In this document: one piece after another, positions 19,431 through 27,247 of the stretch | How the letters are laid out: each line of letters opens with the position of its first letter | Position numbering within the stretch: position 1 is the first letter of the stretch | Assembly (NCBI GenBank): GCA_944322945.1 | Contig: CALUQN010000025.1 | Coordinates: forward strand, 1 to 36,324 | Length of the DNA stretch: 36,324 bases | Direction of reading: 5' to 3' | Source of the DNA: Candidatus Gastranaerophilales bacterium | GTDB lineage: Bacteria; Cyanobacteriota; Vampirovibrionia; Gastranaerophilales; Gastranaerophilaceae | The notes under the pieces: model-generated | The model's input: only the letters and a program-made list of their open reading frames with translations | Told to the model about the DNA's origin: nothing | Databases searched by the model: none | Program-made: the position numbers and the translations under genes

Positions 19431-21272
19431 ATGAAAAATAAAAAACTTTTGCTAACAATTATCTGCGCGGTAAGTTTACAATGTACCGGAGGAGTTTTTG
19501 CTGAACCAGCACCGATGATACCGGCAGCAATTCAGTCAACAGGCGGAATTAACACTCACGATATGGATATCTTAAAACAGCAGCAAATTGAACAAATTGA
19601 GCGCAAAGATTTTCAAAACCTTGAAAAAAGCAACAAATTTAAAGATAAAGAAAAAAAACAAACTCGCAAAGAAAAAAAGCAAAAAGAAAAAGTAATAAAA
19701 GCTAAAGCAGTTGAATATGCCACAAAGGGTGTTTATATTGAAAACATTCAGGTTTCACCGAGCGAAATTTTGACGACAGAAGAAATTTCAGATATCATTG
19801 AACCCCACACAGGTCAAAACCTTACGTTTGATGCTATAAAACAAATAGTTGATGAGATAAACAATCTCTATCTTGAAAAAGGTTATGTAACGGCAAGAGC
19901 ATACGTTCCTGAACAAACAATCGACAATGAAACTTTGTACATCGAACTTGTGGAAGGTAAAGTCGGGAATGTAACAGTTACAAACAACCGCTGGACAAGA
20001 GATTCTTATATCAAAAACAGAATTCAAGGTAAAAAGGGAGACGTTTTTGATATTGTTGAATTGGAAGAAGATGTTCTGAACTTTAACAGATACACAACAG
20101 GCGTTGAGTTAAGCGCAAACCTGAAACCTGGCGAAGAAACTCTCGGAACAACGGATATTGAACTCAACGCAAGAGAAAAAATTCCGTTCCACATAACAGG
20201 TATTTTTGATAACGCAGGCCGCGACACAATCGGTAAACTCCGTGGCGGTGTAATGTTACAGCACGACAGCCTGTTTGGTTTCAGAGATAAACTCACAGCA
20301 GGTATGTATGCCAGCAGACACTCTATCACTCCGTTTGCTGATTACAATATACCGGTGAACAAATATGACGGGCGTGTCGGTTTTATGTTTTCATCAAGCA
20401 ACGCGGCTATCAGAAACGGCAGCTACTCAATGTTTAACATCAAGAGCCGTTCTTATGTGTATTCACTTTACTTTAACCAGCCGATTGTAAGAAAACCTTA
20501 TATGGAATTATCCAGCTACAGCGCATTAAATTACAAACAGGCAACAACAACATTTGACGGATATGACTTGTACACGGACAAAATCACCAGTGCACAAACC
20601 GGTTTGAACTTCAGATATGATACAAGAAAAGGTATCTGGTATTTAAACCAGAACGTATATTATGCGTTCCCGATATTTAAAGACAACTCAAACTACCTGA
20701 AATTAGAGGGCGGACTTGTCAGACTGCACGATTTCGGACACGGAATTGTCGGACAATTCAGAGCAAATTACCAATGGATTCCGCAGGATATTGTTCCTTA
20801 TATAGACCAGTACCAGGGCGGAGGTTTGTCATCAGTCAGAGGTTATTCTGAAGGGCTATTGATTGGTAAAACAGGATATTTTGTAAGCACTGAACTTTTA
20901 TTCCCGTTTATGCCGTCAAAAATTAAGACTAAAAAGAAAGAAGTACCGTTCCTTGGCAAATACGTAAAAGGGGTAGTATTCGTTGACCACGCTGGAGTTT
21001 TACCGTTCAAAGGAGAAGGGCCTGGAAAAGACTTGTCATACGCAAACGATTTTCTGTTAAGTGCAGGTCTTGGGCTTAGAATAACTCTGCCGGGAGATTT
21101 AACAGCGCGGTTATACTGGGGCTTCCCGATGATAAGAAACAGCCACGAGTACAAACATCCATCCAGCAGATTCCATTTTGAGATGATGCTGACACCGGAC
21201 TTTGACGCACTGGTTAAGATGAGACATCCAAAAGAACCAAAAGAGAATAAAAAAGAAATCAAAACACTCTAA
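19431..21272 (+). CDS. TpsB outer-membrane transporter, FhaC/ShlB/HecB family
   Basis: A 613-aa Omp85-superfamily pore that exports a TPS exoprotein, here presumably the divergent 5029-aa protein. The signal peptide ends GVFA-EP (residue 24). A Q-rich helix (about 46-66) and an unusually lysine-rich segment (67-93) precede POTRA 1 (about 101-176, with EKGYVTARAYVPEQ) and POTRA 2 (about 178-250). The 16-strand beta-barrel follows from about 252 to the end, with the conserved V469-R-G-Y motif of the lid-lock loop. Length is a little above the usual 550-590 because of the lysine-rich linker. Start: ATG 19431 gives a clean signal peptide; a GTG at 19425 would add two residues. Neither has a good Shine-Dalgarno. 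Confidence 0.93.
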   Translation: MKNKKLLLTIICAVSLQCTGGVFAEPAPMIPAAIQSTGGINTHDMDILKQQQIEQIERKDFQNLEKSNKFKDKEKKQTRKEKKQKEKVIKAKAVEYATKGVYIENIQVSPSEILTTEEISDIIEPHTGQNLTFDAIKQIVDEINNLYLEKGYVTARAYVPEQTIDNETLYIELVEGKVGNVTVTNNRWTRDSYIKNRIQGKKGDVFDIVELEEDVLNFNRYTTGVELSANLKPGEETLGTTDIELNAREKIPFHITGIFDNAGRDTIGKLRGGVMLQHDSLFGFRDKLTAGMYASRHSITPFADYNIPVNKYDGRVGFMFSSSNAAIRNGSYSMFNIKSRSYVYSLYFNQPIVRKPYMELSSYSALNYKQATTTFDGYDLYTDKITSAQTGLNFRYDTRKGIWYLNQNVYYAFPIFKDNSNYLKLEGGLVRLHDFGHGIVGQFRANYQWIPQDIVPYIDQYQGGGLSSVRGYSEGLLIGKTGYFVSTELLFPFMPSKIKTKKKEVPFLGKYVKGVVFVDHAGVLPFKGEGPGKDLSYANDFLLSAGLGLRITLPGDLTARLYWGFPMIRNSHEYKHPSSRFHFEMMLTPDFDALVKMRHPKEPKENKKEIKTL

Positions 21273-21475
21273 CTGAACATAAGATTTGAAAATAAGTAGA
21301 GTAAGACACGAAAAAAGCGTTCTCCTAAATTAGTAGAGCTGATTTGCGGGGGGGCGGAATTAAAACTGCTAAGCTCTTACGGGCATGACAAAGTTGGTGG
21401 GCACGCATGCGCCTTGTCAACCCTATAATTCAGAATGACGCATAACTGTCAGACATTGCCTGACATACAAGAAAT
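21273..21475. other. Intergenic DNA between convergent tpsB and tolC-like genes
   Basis: No gene seen. It contains a G-rich run near 21346-21355, a hairpin-prone stretch (TGACAAAG near 21387 with CTTGTCA near 21414), and a degenerate copy of the window's GTCAGGC palindrome at 21448-21464 (GTCAGACATTGCCTGAC). No convincing U-tailed terminator is visible. Confidence 0.5.
21448..21464. repeat. Distant copy of the GTCAGGC palindrome
   Basis: GTCAGACATTGCCTGAC differs by one base from the module in the 99-bp repeat at 467, more than 20 kb away. It lies a few bases from the stop codon of the TolC-like gene, so it could fold at the 3' end of that transcript. Confidence 0.6.
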
Positions 21476-22765
21476 TTACAACAACTCAAACTCATCAGAA
21501 TTAACTTCGCGTAAAAAGTTTGTCCAGCTGTTGTAGTACTCCGCAATAGCCATTGTGTAGCCCACGATAATTGATTTGTATGACTGCTTCATAACAATTA
21601 AGGATGTCAAGTCCGACTTGCCCGTCTCGTAATCCTTTACGGATACATCAATCAATTCCTCTGAACTTGTAAGTATTTTGGTTTCATAGTCATTGAGGTT
21701 TGCGGCTGATATTAATAATTTATAGTATGCAGCATTTAGGTCTTTAATTGCTTTATTTTTTACTGATTCATATTTTAGTTCAGCCTGTTCCATCTGTAAT
21801 TTTGCATTTTTAATCTCGGGTGTGTAATTGTAGAATACCGGCAGATTAACAATATTTCCACCGACGTAAGCCCCGCTGTTATATCGTCTGTCATCAGTTT
21901 GGGTCATTGTTTGATAAGCGTAGCCGCCTACAAGTTCCAAATCCGGAACTCTTTTGCGCATCACAACTGTCAAATTCTTTTTGGCGACTTCAATTTCCTG
22001 TTTTGCAATTTTTATATCAAACCTGTTTTCAAGGGCGCGTTCAGCTATCGTATCAAAGTCAGGAAACTTTGTTGTTGGCGGCGGGGTCATCAATTCTTCA
22101 AAATTGTTATTTTCATACAATACTTTATCAGCTGAATCATAGAAAACTTTTTCTTTAGAATTAATTATTTTGTTAAATTCGAAAAGAGCGCTTTTGACGT
22201 TAGCCTTTGCCGTATTAACCTGTGTAATCATCTGGTTAAGAGCGATTGTAGCTTGGATTGCATCAATCTCCGGAACCGCTCCTGATTTTACATGCCGCTT
22301 TGCTATTTCCAGAAGTTCTTCCTGGAGTTCTTGCTGCTGTTCCATTGTGTCCAGAACGGATTTTGCTGCAACAAGGTTTACGTACGCTTCTCTTACATCC
22401 ATTTCTATTGAAAATTTTCTGTAATCAATGTTTTTTATAATCAGGTCAAGATTAGCCTTTGCAAGATTTTTTCTTGCGCCGCGTTTTCCTATTTCTATAA
22501 GTTCAGAGAACCCGAGTTGGTTAGGTTCGGTTCTGCCGGCAGCTCCTAGAAAATAAAAGGCATTAAAATCAGGGTTTTGCAGCCTATTGGCAATTTTTAC
22601 ATCATTTTTTGCCATATCCTGTTCAAGATAGGAAGCCTTTAGGTCTATATTATTTTCCACAGTGATATCAATTGCCTGCTGAAGAGTAACCTTTTGCACA
22701 TCTTCAATTGCAAAGCTCATCACTGGGATAAAATATAAAACTAAAAAAATTAATAGCTTTTTCAT
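21476..22765 (-). CDS. TolC-family outer-membrane efflux protein (OEP/CzcC-like)
   Basis: A 429-aa protein with a signal peptide (residues 1-19, SFA-IE) and two repeats of the outer-membrane-efflux fold. Each repeat has long amphipathic helices, e.g. TLQQAIDITVENNIDLKA near the start and IAERALENRFDIKIAKQEIE in the second half. TolC homologues trimerise into a beta-barrel with a long periplasmic alpha-tunnel and dock onto RND, ABC or MFS pumps. No membrane-fusion or pump gene lies next to it, so its partner must be elsewhere. Substrate cannot be assigned; the NP-D-F-N pattern after the first helix is shared with CzcC-type proteins. It is convergent with tpsB and divergent from the EamA gene. 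Its -10 (TGG-TATAAT) leaves a short leader of about 15-20 nt. Confidence 0.9.
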   Translation of the reverse strand: MKKLLIFLVLYFIPVMSFAIEDVQKVTLQQAIDITVENNIDLKASYLEQDMAKNDVKIANRLQNPDFNAFYFLGAAGRTEPNQLGFSELIEIGKRGARKNLAKANLDLIIKNIDYRKFSIEMDVREAYVNLVAAKSVLDTMEQQQELQEELLEIAKRHVKSGAVPEIDAIQATIALNQMITQVNTAKANVKSALFEFNKIINSKEKVFYDSADKVLYENNNFEELMTPPPTTKFPDFDTIAERALENRFDIKIAKQEIEVAKKNLTVVMRKRVPDLELVGGYAYQTMTQTDDRRYNSGAYVGGNIVNLPVFYNYTPEIKNAKLQMEQAELKYESVKNKAIKDLNAAYYKLLISAANLNDYETKILTSSEELIDVSVKDYETGKSDLTSLIVMKQSYKSIIVGYTMAIAEYYNSWTNFLREVNSDEFELL

Positions 22766-22785
22766 AAAAATAACGTCCGGATAAA

Positions 22786-22794
22786 ATTATACCA
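22786..22794 (-). promoter_or_regulatory. Extended -10 of the TolC-family gene
   Basis: On the minus strand TGG-TATAAT lies 20 nt upstream of the ATG. No good -35 is seen. It is back to back with the promoter of the EamA gene. Confidence 0.6.
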
Positions 22795-22831
22795 TAATGT
22801 CAGCCCAGAAAAAAGTTTTTTTTATAAAAAG

Positions 22832-22860
22832 TTTACTAATAAAAAAGTTTCACATATAAT
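22832..22860 (+). promoter_or_regulatory. Promoter of the EamA transporter gene
   Basis: TTTACT (22832-22837), a 17-bp spacer and a perfect TATAAT (22855-22860) are followed by an AGGAG ribosome binding site at 22869-22873. Confidence 0.65.
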
Positions 22861-22880
22861 AAAAAAACAGGAGAGAAAAA

Positions 22881-23816
22881 TTGAATAAACAGATTTACGC
22901 AAATATAGCCTTGTTAACAGTAGCCGTAATATGGGGATTAACATTTACAGCCCAGCGTGTCGGCATGGAATTTTTAGGTCCGTTTACATTCAACGCGGTA
23001 CGCGCAATTCTCGGCAGTATAAGCCTTGTACCTGTTATTATTTTATTCAAACTGTTACAAAAGAAGAAACGCAAGCAGTATTCTCCGGAAAAAACTCGCG
23101 CCAGAAGAATACGCCTATTACAAGGCGGACTGGCATGCGGTTTGGTACTATTCTTAGGGATGACATTACAGCAGATTGGCTTGATTTATACATCTGCAGG
23201 TAAAGCCGGCTTTATCACAGCACTATACATTGTTATTGTCCCAATATTGTCATTTTTCTATAAGCATAAAATAACGGCAAATGTGTGGGTAAGTGTATTT
23301 CTTGCGGCTGTAGGACTTTATTTGTTATGCTGCCAGACTAATATGTCTGTTGCACCTGCCGATTTAATCCTTATTATCAGCGCATTGATGTTTGCAGTGC
23401 ATATTATGGTAATAAACCATTATTCACCTAAAGTTAACCCTATAAAACTTTCCTGCACCCAGTTTTTTGTAGCAGGTATACTTTCAATCGTGCCGATGTT
23501 TATATTTGAAACTCCTGATATTCATAATATTTGGCTTGCAAAAGATGCGATTATATATTCGGGATTTTTTGCATGCGGGGTTGCTTATACTCTGCAAATA
23601 GCAGGGCAGAAAAACACCTCTCCGGTTGTTGCGTCTCTAATTTTGAGTTTGGAATCGGTTTTTGCTGTAATCGGCGGATTTTTAATCCTGCATGAGGTTT
23701 TGTCATTGCGCGAACTTATAGGCTGCGGTTTTATGATTACCGCAACCATACTTTCGCAATTGAATATTCCTGCATTGAAAGAGCTTTTAAATTCTGCTGA
23801 TACCAAGAGCAAATAA
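22881..23816 (+). CDS. EamA/DMT-superfamily transporter
   Basis: A 311-aa inner-membrane protein with about ten hydrophobic segments in two EamA halves (about residues 5-150 and 155-300). Markers include the N-terminal VIWGLTFTAQRVGMEF and the Ser/Glu-containing ILSLESVFAVIGGFLILHE in the second half, both usual in this superfamily. A charged loop (about residues 60-80, KKKRKQYSPEKTRARR) sits between segments 2 and 3. Members export amino acids, drugs or metabolites; substrate cannot be read from sequence. The start is TTG, fixed by the AGGAG site 7 nt upstream. Its 3' end overlaps the convergent YvlD-like gene by 30 bp. Confidence 0.9.
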   Translation: MNKQIYANIALLTVAVIWGLTFTAQRVGMEFLGPFTFNAVRAILGSISLVPVIILFKLLQKKKRKQYSPEKTRARRIRLLQGGLACGLVLFLGMTLQQIGLIYTSAGKAGFITALYIVIVPILSFFYKHKITANVWVSVFLAAVGLYLLCCQTNMSVAPADLILIISALMFAVHIMVINHYSPKVNPIKLSCTQFFVAGILSIVPMFIFETPDIHNIWLAKDAIIYSGFFACGVAYTLQIAGQKNTSPVVASLILSLESVFAVIGGFLILHEVLSLRELIGCGFMITATILSQLNIPALKELLNSADTKSK

Positions 23817-24119
23817 TGATAATAAAATTGAACCTAAAAGTGCGCTGACAAAACCTTCGACTTCAAAGCCGGGCGCCACTGCACCCGCAAGCATTAATAA
23901 GAGCGCATTTATTACAAACGAAAATAATCCCAGCGTCAGGATATTTACAGGCAGCGTAATTATTTGTATTAGCGGTTTTATAAAAGTATTTATCAATGCA
24001 AGAATTACACACACAAGCAAAGCGCTTACAAAGCTTTCAACTTCGATTCCGGGCACAACCCAAGATACAAAAACAATTGCAAGTGCATAAACAACCCATC
24101 TCAATATTAAATTAAGCAT
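23787..24119 (-). CDS. YvlD-like small membrane protein (phage_holin_4_2 family)
   Basis: A 110-aa protein of four hydrophobic segments matching the YvlD/PF04020 pattern (LINTFIKPLIQIITLPVNIL is the hallmark stretch). The database label 'phage holin family 4' is historical; there is nothing phage-like around it. The protein has an internal duplication: VPGIEVESFVSALL near residues 22-35 and APGFEVEGFVSALL near 82-95 repeat the same motif. Cellular role is unknown; homologues are often linked to envelope stress. GTGAGG is a good ribosome binding site before the ATG, and TATAAT (minus strand, 24133-24138) is a likely -10. It overlaps the EamA gene tail to tail. Confidence 0.85.
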   Translation of the reverse strand: MLNLILRWVVYALAIVFVSWVVPGIEVESFVSALLVCVILALINTFIKPLIQIITLPVNILTLGLFSFVINALLLMLAGAVAPGFEVEGFVSALLGSILLSLFALGISRI

Positions 24120-24209
24120 ACGAACCTCACTTATTATATCTACAGAGACATAATAAGCCGAAAATAAATATAAATTATTAGCAGAAAAGGCTATTTAAAG
24201 TAGTAAAGA

Positions 24210-24401
24210 TTAGAAACTTGTAGCGTCGAGAATTTCTTTTTGGCGTCTTGCACGTCCGTCACGAACAGCACCCACCGCACCTTTTGTTTCAATATTATGT
24301 ATAACCGTATTTTTTACTTCTTCAACGTCTACGTTTTGATAGTTTATTCCTATATAATACAATCCCGCAAGAACCGCTATTAATACTATTAACTTACCCA
24401 T
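24210..24401 (-). CDS. Small single-pass membrane protein, 63 aa
   Basis: Not a recognised family. An N-terminal hydrophobic segment (about residues 4-19) is followed by a soluble, charged tail containing VEEVKNTVIHNIETKG and a basic run GRARRQKE. A GAGG ribosome binding site lies about 8 nt before the ATG, which supports real translation. Topology is probably N-in with the tail outside the membrane. The 90 bp separating it from the YvlD-like gene hold a promoter for the latter, so the two need not be co-transcribed. Confidence 0.7.
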   Translation of the reverse strand: MGKLIVLIAVLAGLYYIGINYQNVDVEEVKNTVIHNIETKGAVGAVRDGRARRQKEILDATSF

Positions 24402-24708
24402 AATTTAAACCTCATAATTGATAACAAAAATTATTATACATTATTTCTGCGGATACGGCAAGATGAACCGCCAGGGATTTATATAGCAGTTTACACTAAA
24501 AAGGCTAAAATTGTCACCCTGAACTTGTTTGACTACTTTTTCCAAAATCTTTGATTTTGTGAAAAATGTCCGGTTTTCCGCATGGTCTTACCAATGGCAA
24601 GATTCCGAAACAAGTTCGGAATGACATTATAGCTAGATTTCGAGTATATTTGGTGTAAAGTTGTATATAAATTCCAACCGCCATTAGTTATACATTAGCC
24701 AGCTTTCG
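24402..24708. other. Gene-free stretch before mnmA
   Basis: About 300 bp without a plausible gene. The first 80 bp are the upstream region of the 63-aa gene (a TATAAT-like hexamer on the minus strand near 24432). The middle holds the inverted-repeat element at 24512-24626. The last 80 bp are plain AT-rich DNA leading to the mnmA promoter. Confidence 0.6.
24512..24626. repeat. Inverted-repeat-bounded intergenic element, second example
   Basis: Starts TGTCACCCTGAACTTGTTT and ends AAACAAGTTCGGAATGACA, so its two ends are complementary over most of 19 bp. Shares its ends and internal pieces (TCCGGTTTTCC, GGCAAGATT) with the element at 331-458. The transcript would fold into a long imperfect hairpin. 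Confidence 0.65.
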
Positions 24709-24717
24709 TGTTAAAAT
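24709..24717 (+). promoter_or_regulatory. Extended -10 of mnmA, leaderless spacing
   Basis: TGT-TAAAAT ends exactly 6 nt before the mnmA ATG. There is no Shine-Dalgarno and no good -35. Transcription would start at or next to the A of the ATG. Confidence 0.55.
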
Positions 24718-24723
24718 TAGTTT

Positions 24724-25776
24724 ATGGAAGTAAGGAAGAAAAAAGTTGCGGTTGCATTGAGCGGCGGGGTAGACAGTTCTGTTGCAGCCTTGTTGCTGCA
24801 GCAGCAAGGGTATGAGGTCGTTGGACTGACTGGCAAAATGGTTAATACTCCGGCAGCTGATATAGTTTGCGAAAACGCAAGGCGTGTTGCGGATAAACTC
24901 GGCATAAAACATTATATCTGTGATGTCAGTGCAAATTTTCAGGATAAAATTATTGATTATTTTGAAAATTCGTACCGCTGCGGATTAACTCCGAACCCGT
25001 GCATTATGTGCAACCGGTTTATAAAATTCGGCGACCTTCTTGATTATGCCATAAATAATCTTGGGGCTGATTATTATTCTACTGGTCACTATGCACAAAT
25101 AGTAAATGACAACGGAATTTATAAGCTTTATCCAGCAAAAGATACAAAAAAAGATCAGCTTTATTTTTTATGCAGACTAAATCAGGAGCAGATATCAAGA
25201 CTCATCTTTCCGCTTGCGGATTTGGAGAAATCACAAATCAGACAAATAGCAATAGACGCCGATTTACCGCCAAAATCAGCTAAAGAAAGCCAGGATATTT
25301 GTTTTATTGAAAAGCCTAACACAACAAAAAAATATCTAACGGAAAAGTTTGGGCTAAAAAAAGGTAATTTTATAGACATAAAAGACGGTAAAAAATGGGG
25401 CGAACATTCAGGCACATATCAATATACAATCGGTCAGCGTAAGGGTATTGGAATTGCCGCACCGTACCCGCTGTATGTTATTGATATTGATGCAAAGAAT
25501 AATATTGTTTATTTAGGACGAGAAGAAGATAACTACAAAGCTGAATTAACCGTAGATAATGTAAACCTGACATATCCGATTAATACCACAGAGTTTGATG
25601 CAATGGTAAAAATCCGCTACAACATGCAGTCGCAAAAAGCCCGCATTGTTCTAAACGGCACCTGCGCGCAGATAAAATTTTATGAACCGGTAAATTCAAT
25701 TACAAAAGGACAAGCCGGAGTATTTTATGATATGACTGACGGACATCTTATAGGCGGCGGCTGGGTTACATCATAA
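24724..25776 (+). CDS. mnmA: tRNA-specific 2-thiouridylase MnmA
   Basis: A 350-aa cytoplasmic enzyme that activates U34 of Lys, Glu and Gln tRNAs with ATP and inserts sulfur to give s2U34. The N-terminal PP-loop ATPase motif is S13-G-G-V-D-S-S19. The catalytic region reads N91-P-C-I-M-C-N97, with C96 at the position of the usual nucleophile, and the second active-site cysteine is C193 in SQDICFI. GTYQYTIGQRKGIGI marks the central domain, and the C-terminal beta-barrel is complete. The extra C93 makes a CxxC pair with C96, the variant discussed for Fe-S-dependent thiouridylases. No Shine-Dalgarno precedes the ATG; the promoter spacing implies a leaderless message. hydG begins 52 bp downstream with its own ribosome binding site. 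Confidence 0.96.
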   Translation: MEVRKKKVAVALSGGVDSSVAALLLQQQGYEVVGLTGKMVNTPAADIVCENARRVADKLGIKHYICDVSANFQDKIIDYFENSYRCGLTPNPCIMCNRFIKFGDLLDYAINNLGADYYSTGHYAQIVNDNGIYKLYPAKDTKKDQLYFLCRLNQEQISRLIFPLADLEKSQIRQIAIDADLPPKSAKESQDICFIEKPNTTKKYLTEKFGLKKGNFIDIKDGKKWGEHSGTYQYTIGQRKGIGIAAPYPLYVIDIDAKNNIVYLGREEDNYKAELTVDNVNLTYPINTTEFDAMVKIRYNMQSQKARIVLNGTCAQIKFYEPVNSITKGQAGVFYDMTDGHLIGGGWVTS

Positions 25777-25828
25777 ACTTTACTTTTAATTTTTACAGGC
25801 TTATCATGGTATCAAGAGGAGGAGAAGT

Positions 25829-27247
25829 ATGTATAATCCCAAATCGCATAAAGCCGAAGAGTTTATTTGCCATGAAGAAGTTTTGGCATCTTTAGAGTAT
25901 GCAAAAGAAAATAAAAATAATGTTGAATTAATTGATAAAATTTTGGAAAAAGCCAGATTACAAAAAGGACTTACGCATAGAGAAGCCGCTGTTCTATTGG
26001 ATTGTGATATAAAAGAAAAAAATGATGAAATATTTGCACTTGCAGAACAAATAAAAAAAGATTACTACGGAAACAGAATAGTTTTGTTTGCGCCGCTTTA
26101 TCTTTCAAACTACTGCGTAAACGGCTGTGTCTACTGTCCGTATCACGCCAAAAACAAACATATTCCGAGAAGAAAACTCTCTCAGGAAGAAATAAAAAAA
26201 GAAGTTGAAGCCTTACAAGATATGGGTCACAAGCGGTTAGCCATAGAAGCAGGAGAAGATCCGGTTAATAATCCGATAGAATATATTCTGGACTCAATCA
26301 AAACCATCTATAGCGTAAAACATAAAAACGGTTCAATTAGACGTGTAAACGTAAATATTGCTGCCACAACAGTAGAAAATTACAAAAAACTGCACGAGGC
26401 AGGAATCGGCACTTACATACTCTTCCAGGAAACTTACAATAAAGAATCCTATGAGCAGCTTCACCCGACAGGACCAAAACACAATTACGCCTACCACACG
26501 GAAGCAATGGACAGAGCAATGCAGGGCGGAATTGATGATGTCGGACTGGGTGTTCTTTTCGGGCTGGAATCCTACAGATATGAATTTTCAGCACTGCTTA
26601 TGCACGCAGAGCACCTTGAAGCTTGTTTTGGTGTAGGACCCCACACTATCAGTGTTCCGAGAATAAAAAGAGCAGATGATATTGACCCTGACACCTTTGA
26701 CAACGGAATTGACGATGATATATTTGCCAAAATTGTTGCCTGCATAAGAATTGCTGTGCCCTATACCGGCATGATAATCTCAACCAGAGAAAGCGAAGAA
26801 TGCAGAAAAAGACTGCTTCACCTCGGAATTTCGCAGATTAGCGGAGGCTCAAAAACAAGTGTCGGCGGATATTTTAACCCTATGCCGGAAGATGAAAATT
26901 CAGCCCAGTTTGATGTTTCAGATAGACGTCCGCTTGATGAAGTCCTGCGATGGCTGATGCAGCTTGGTTATATCCCGAGCTTTTGTACAGCCTGCTACAG
27001 AAACGGCAGAACCGGCGAAAGGTTTATGGATATCTGTAAAAGCCAGCAAATTCATAACTTCTGTCAGCCAAACGCTATTATGACGTTGAAAGAATATCTG
27101 GAAGATTATGCGTCAGATGAAACAAAAAAAGTCGGAGAAGCTCTTATTGCCAAAGAAGTTGAAAAGCTTCAAAACGAAAATATCAAAGCAACTGTAAAAG
27201 AAGATTTGGTAAAAATTCATAACGGCGAACGCGATTTTACGTTCTAA
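25829..27247 (+). CDS. hydG: [FeFe]-hydrogenase H-cluster maturase HydG
   Basis: A 472-aa radical SAM tyrosine lyase that makes the CO and CN ligands of the [FeFe]-hydrogenase H-cluster from tyrosine, releasing p-cresol. The SAM-cluster motif is C96-V-N-G-C100-V-Y-C103 (CX3CX2C). The C-terminal auxiliary cluster motif C386-T-A-C389, then 22 residues, then C412 (CX2CX22C) is the feature that separates HydG from the related tyrosine lyase ThiH. Length is normal for HydG. The ribosome binding site AGAGGAGGAG is very strong. HydE, HydF and hydrogenase subunits are not in this window, so maturation genes are scattered or partly elsewhere. Its 3' end overlaps the convergent formyltransferase-like gene by 11 bp. 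Confidence 0.95.
   Translation: MYNPKSHKAEEFICHEEVLASLEYAKENKNNVELIDKILEKARLQKGLTHREAAVLLDCDIKEKNDEIFALAEQIKKDYYGNRIVLFAPLYLSNYCVNGCVYCPYHAKNKHIPRRKLSQEEIKKEVEALQDMGHKRLAIEAGEDPVNNPIEYILDSIKTIYSVKHKNGSIRRVNVNIAATTVENYKKLHEAGIGTYILFQETYNKESYEQLHPTGPKHNYAYHTEAMDRAMQGGIDDVGLGVLFGLESYRYEFSALLMHAEHLEACFGVGPHTISVPRIKRADDIDPDTFDNGIDDDIFAKIVACIRIAVPYTGMIISTRESEECRKRLLHLGISQISGGSKTSVGGYFNPMPEDENSAQFDVSDRRPLDEVLRWLMQLGYIPSFCTACYRNGRTGERFMDICKSQQIHNFCQPNAIMTLKEYLEDYASDETKKVGEALIAKEVEKLQNENIKATVKEDLVKIHNGERDFTF

Noticed and set aside
21273-21475. tRNA or other structured RNA gene in the GC-richer intergenic stretch
   Set aside because: Hairpin-forming pieces exist but no cloverleaf, anticodon arm or T-arm consensus could be drawn.
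21476-22765. TolC-like gene as part of the two-partner secretion locus
   Set aside because: TPS export needs only TpsB; the gene is convergent with tpsB, has its own promoter, and belongs to tripartite pump systems.
23787-24119. Prophage, suggested by the 'phage holin' family name
   Set aside because: The family name is historical, and no integrase, capsid, lysis or other phage gene is nearby.
25829-27247. ThiH (thiazole tyrosine lyase) instead of HydG
   Set aside because: The C-terminal CX2CX22C motif is present with exact spacing, which ThiH lacks, and no thiamine genes adjoin.
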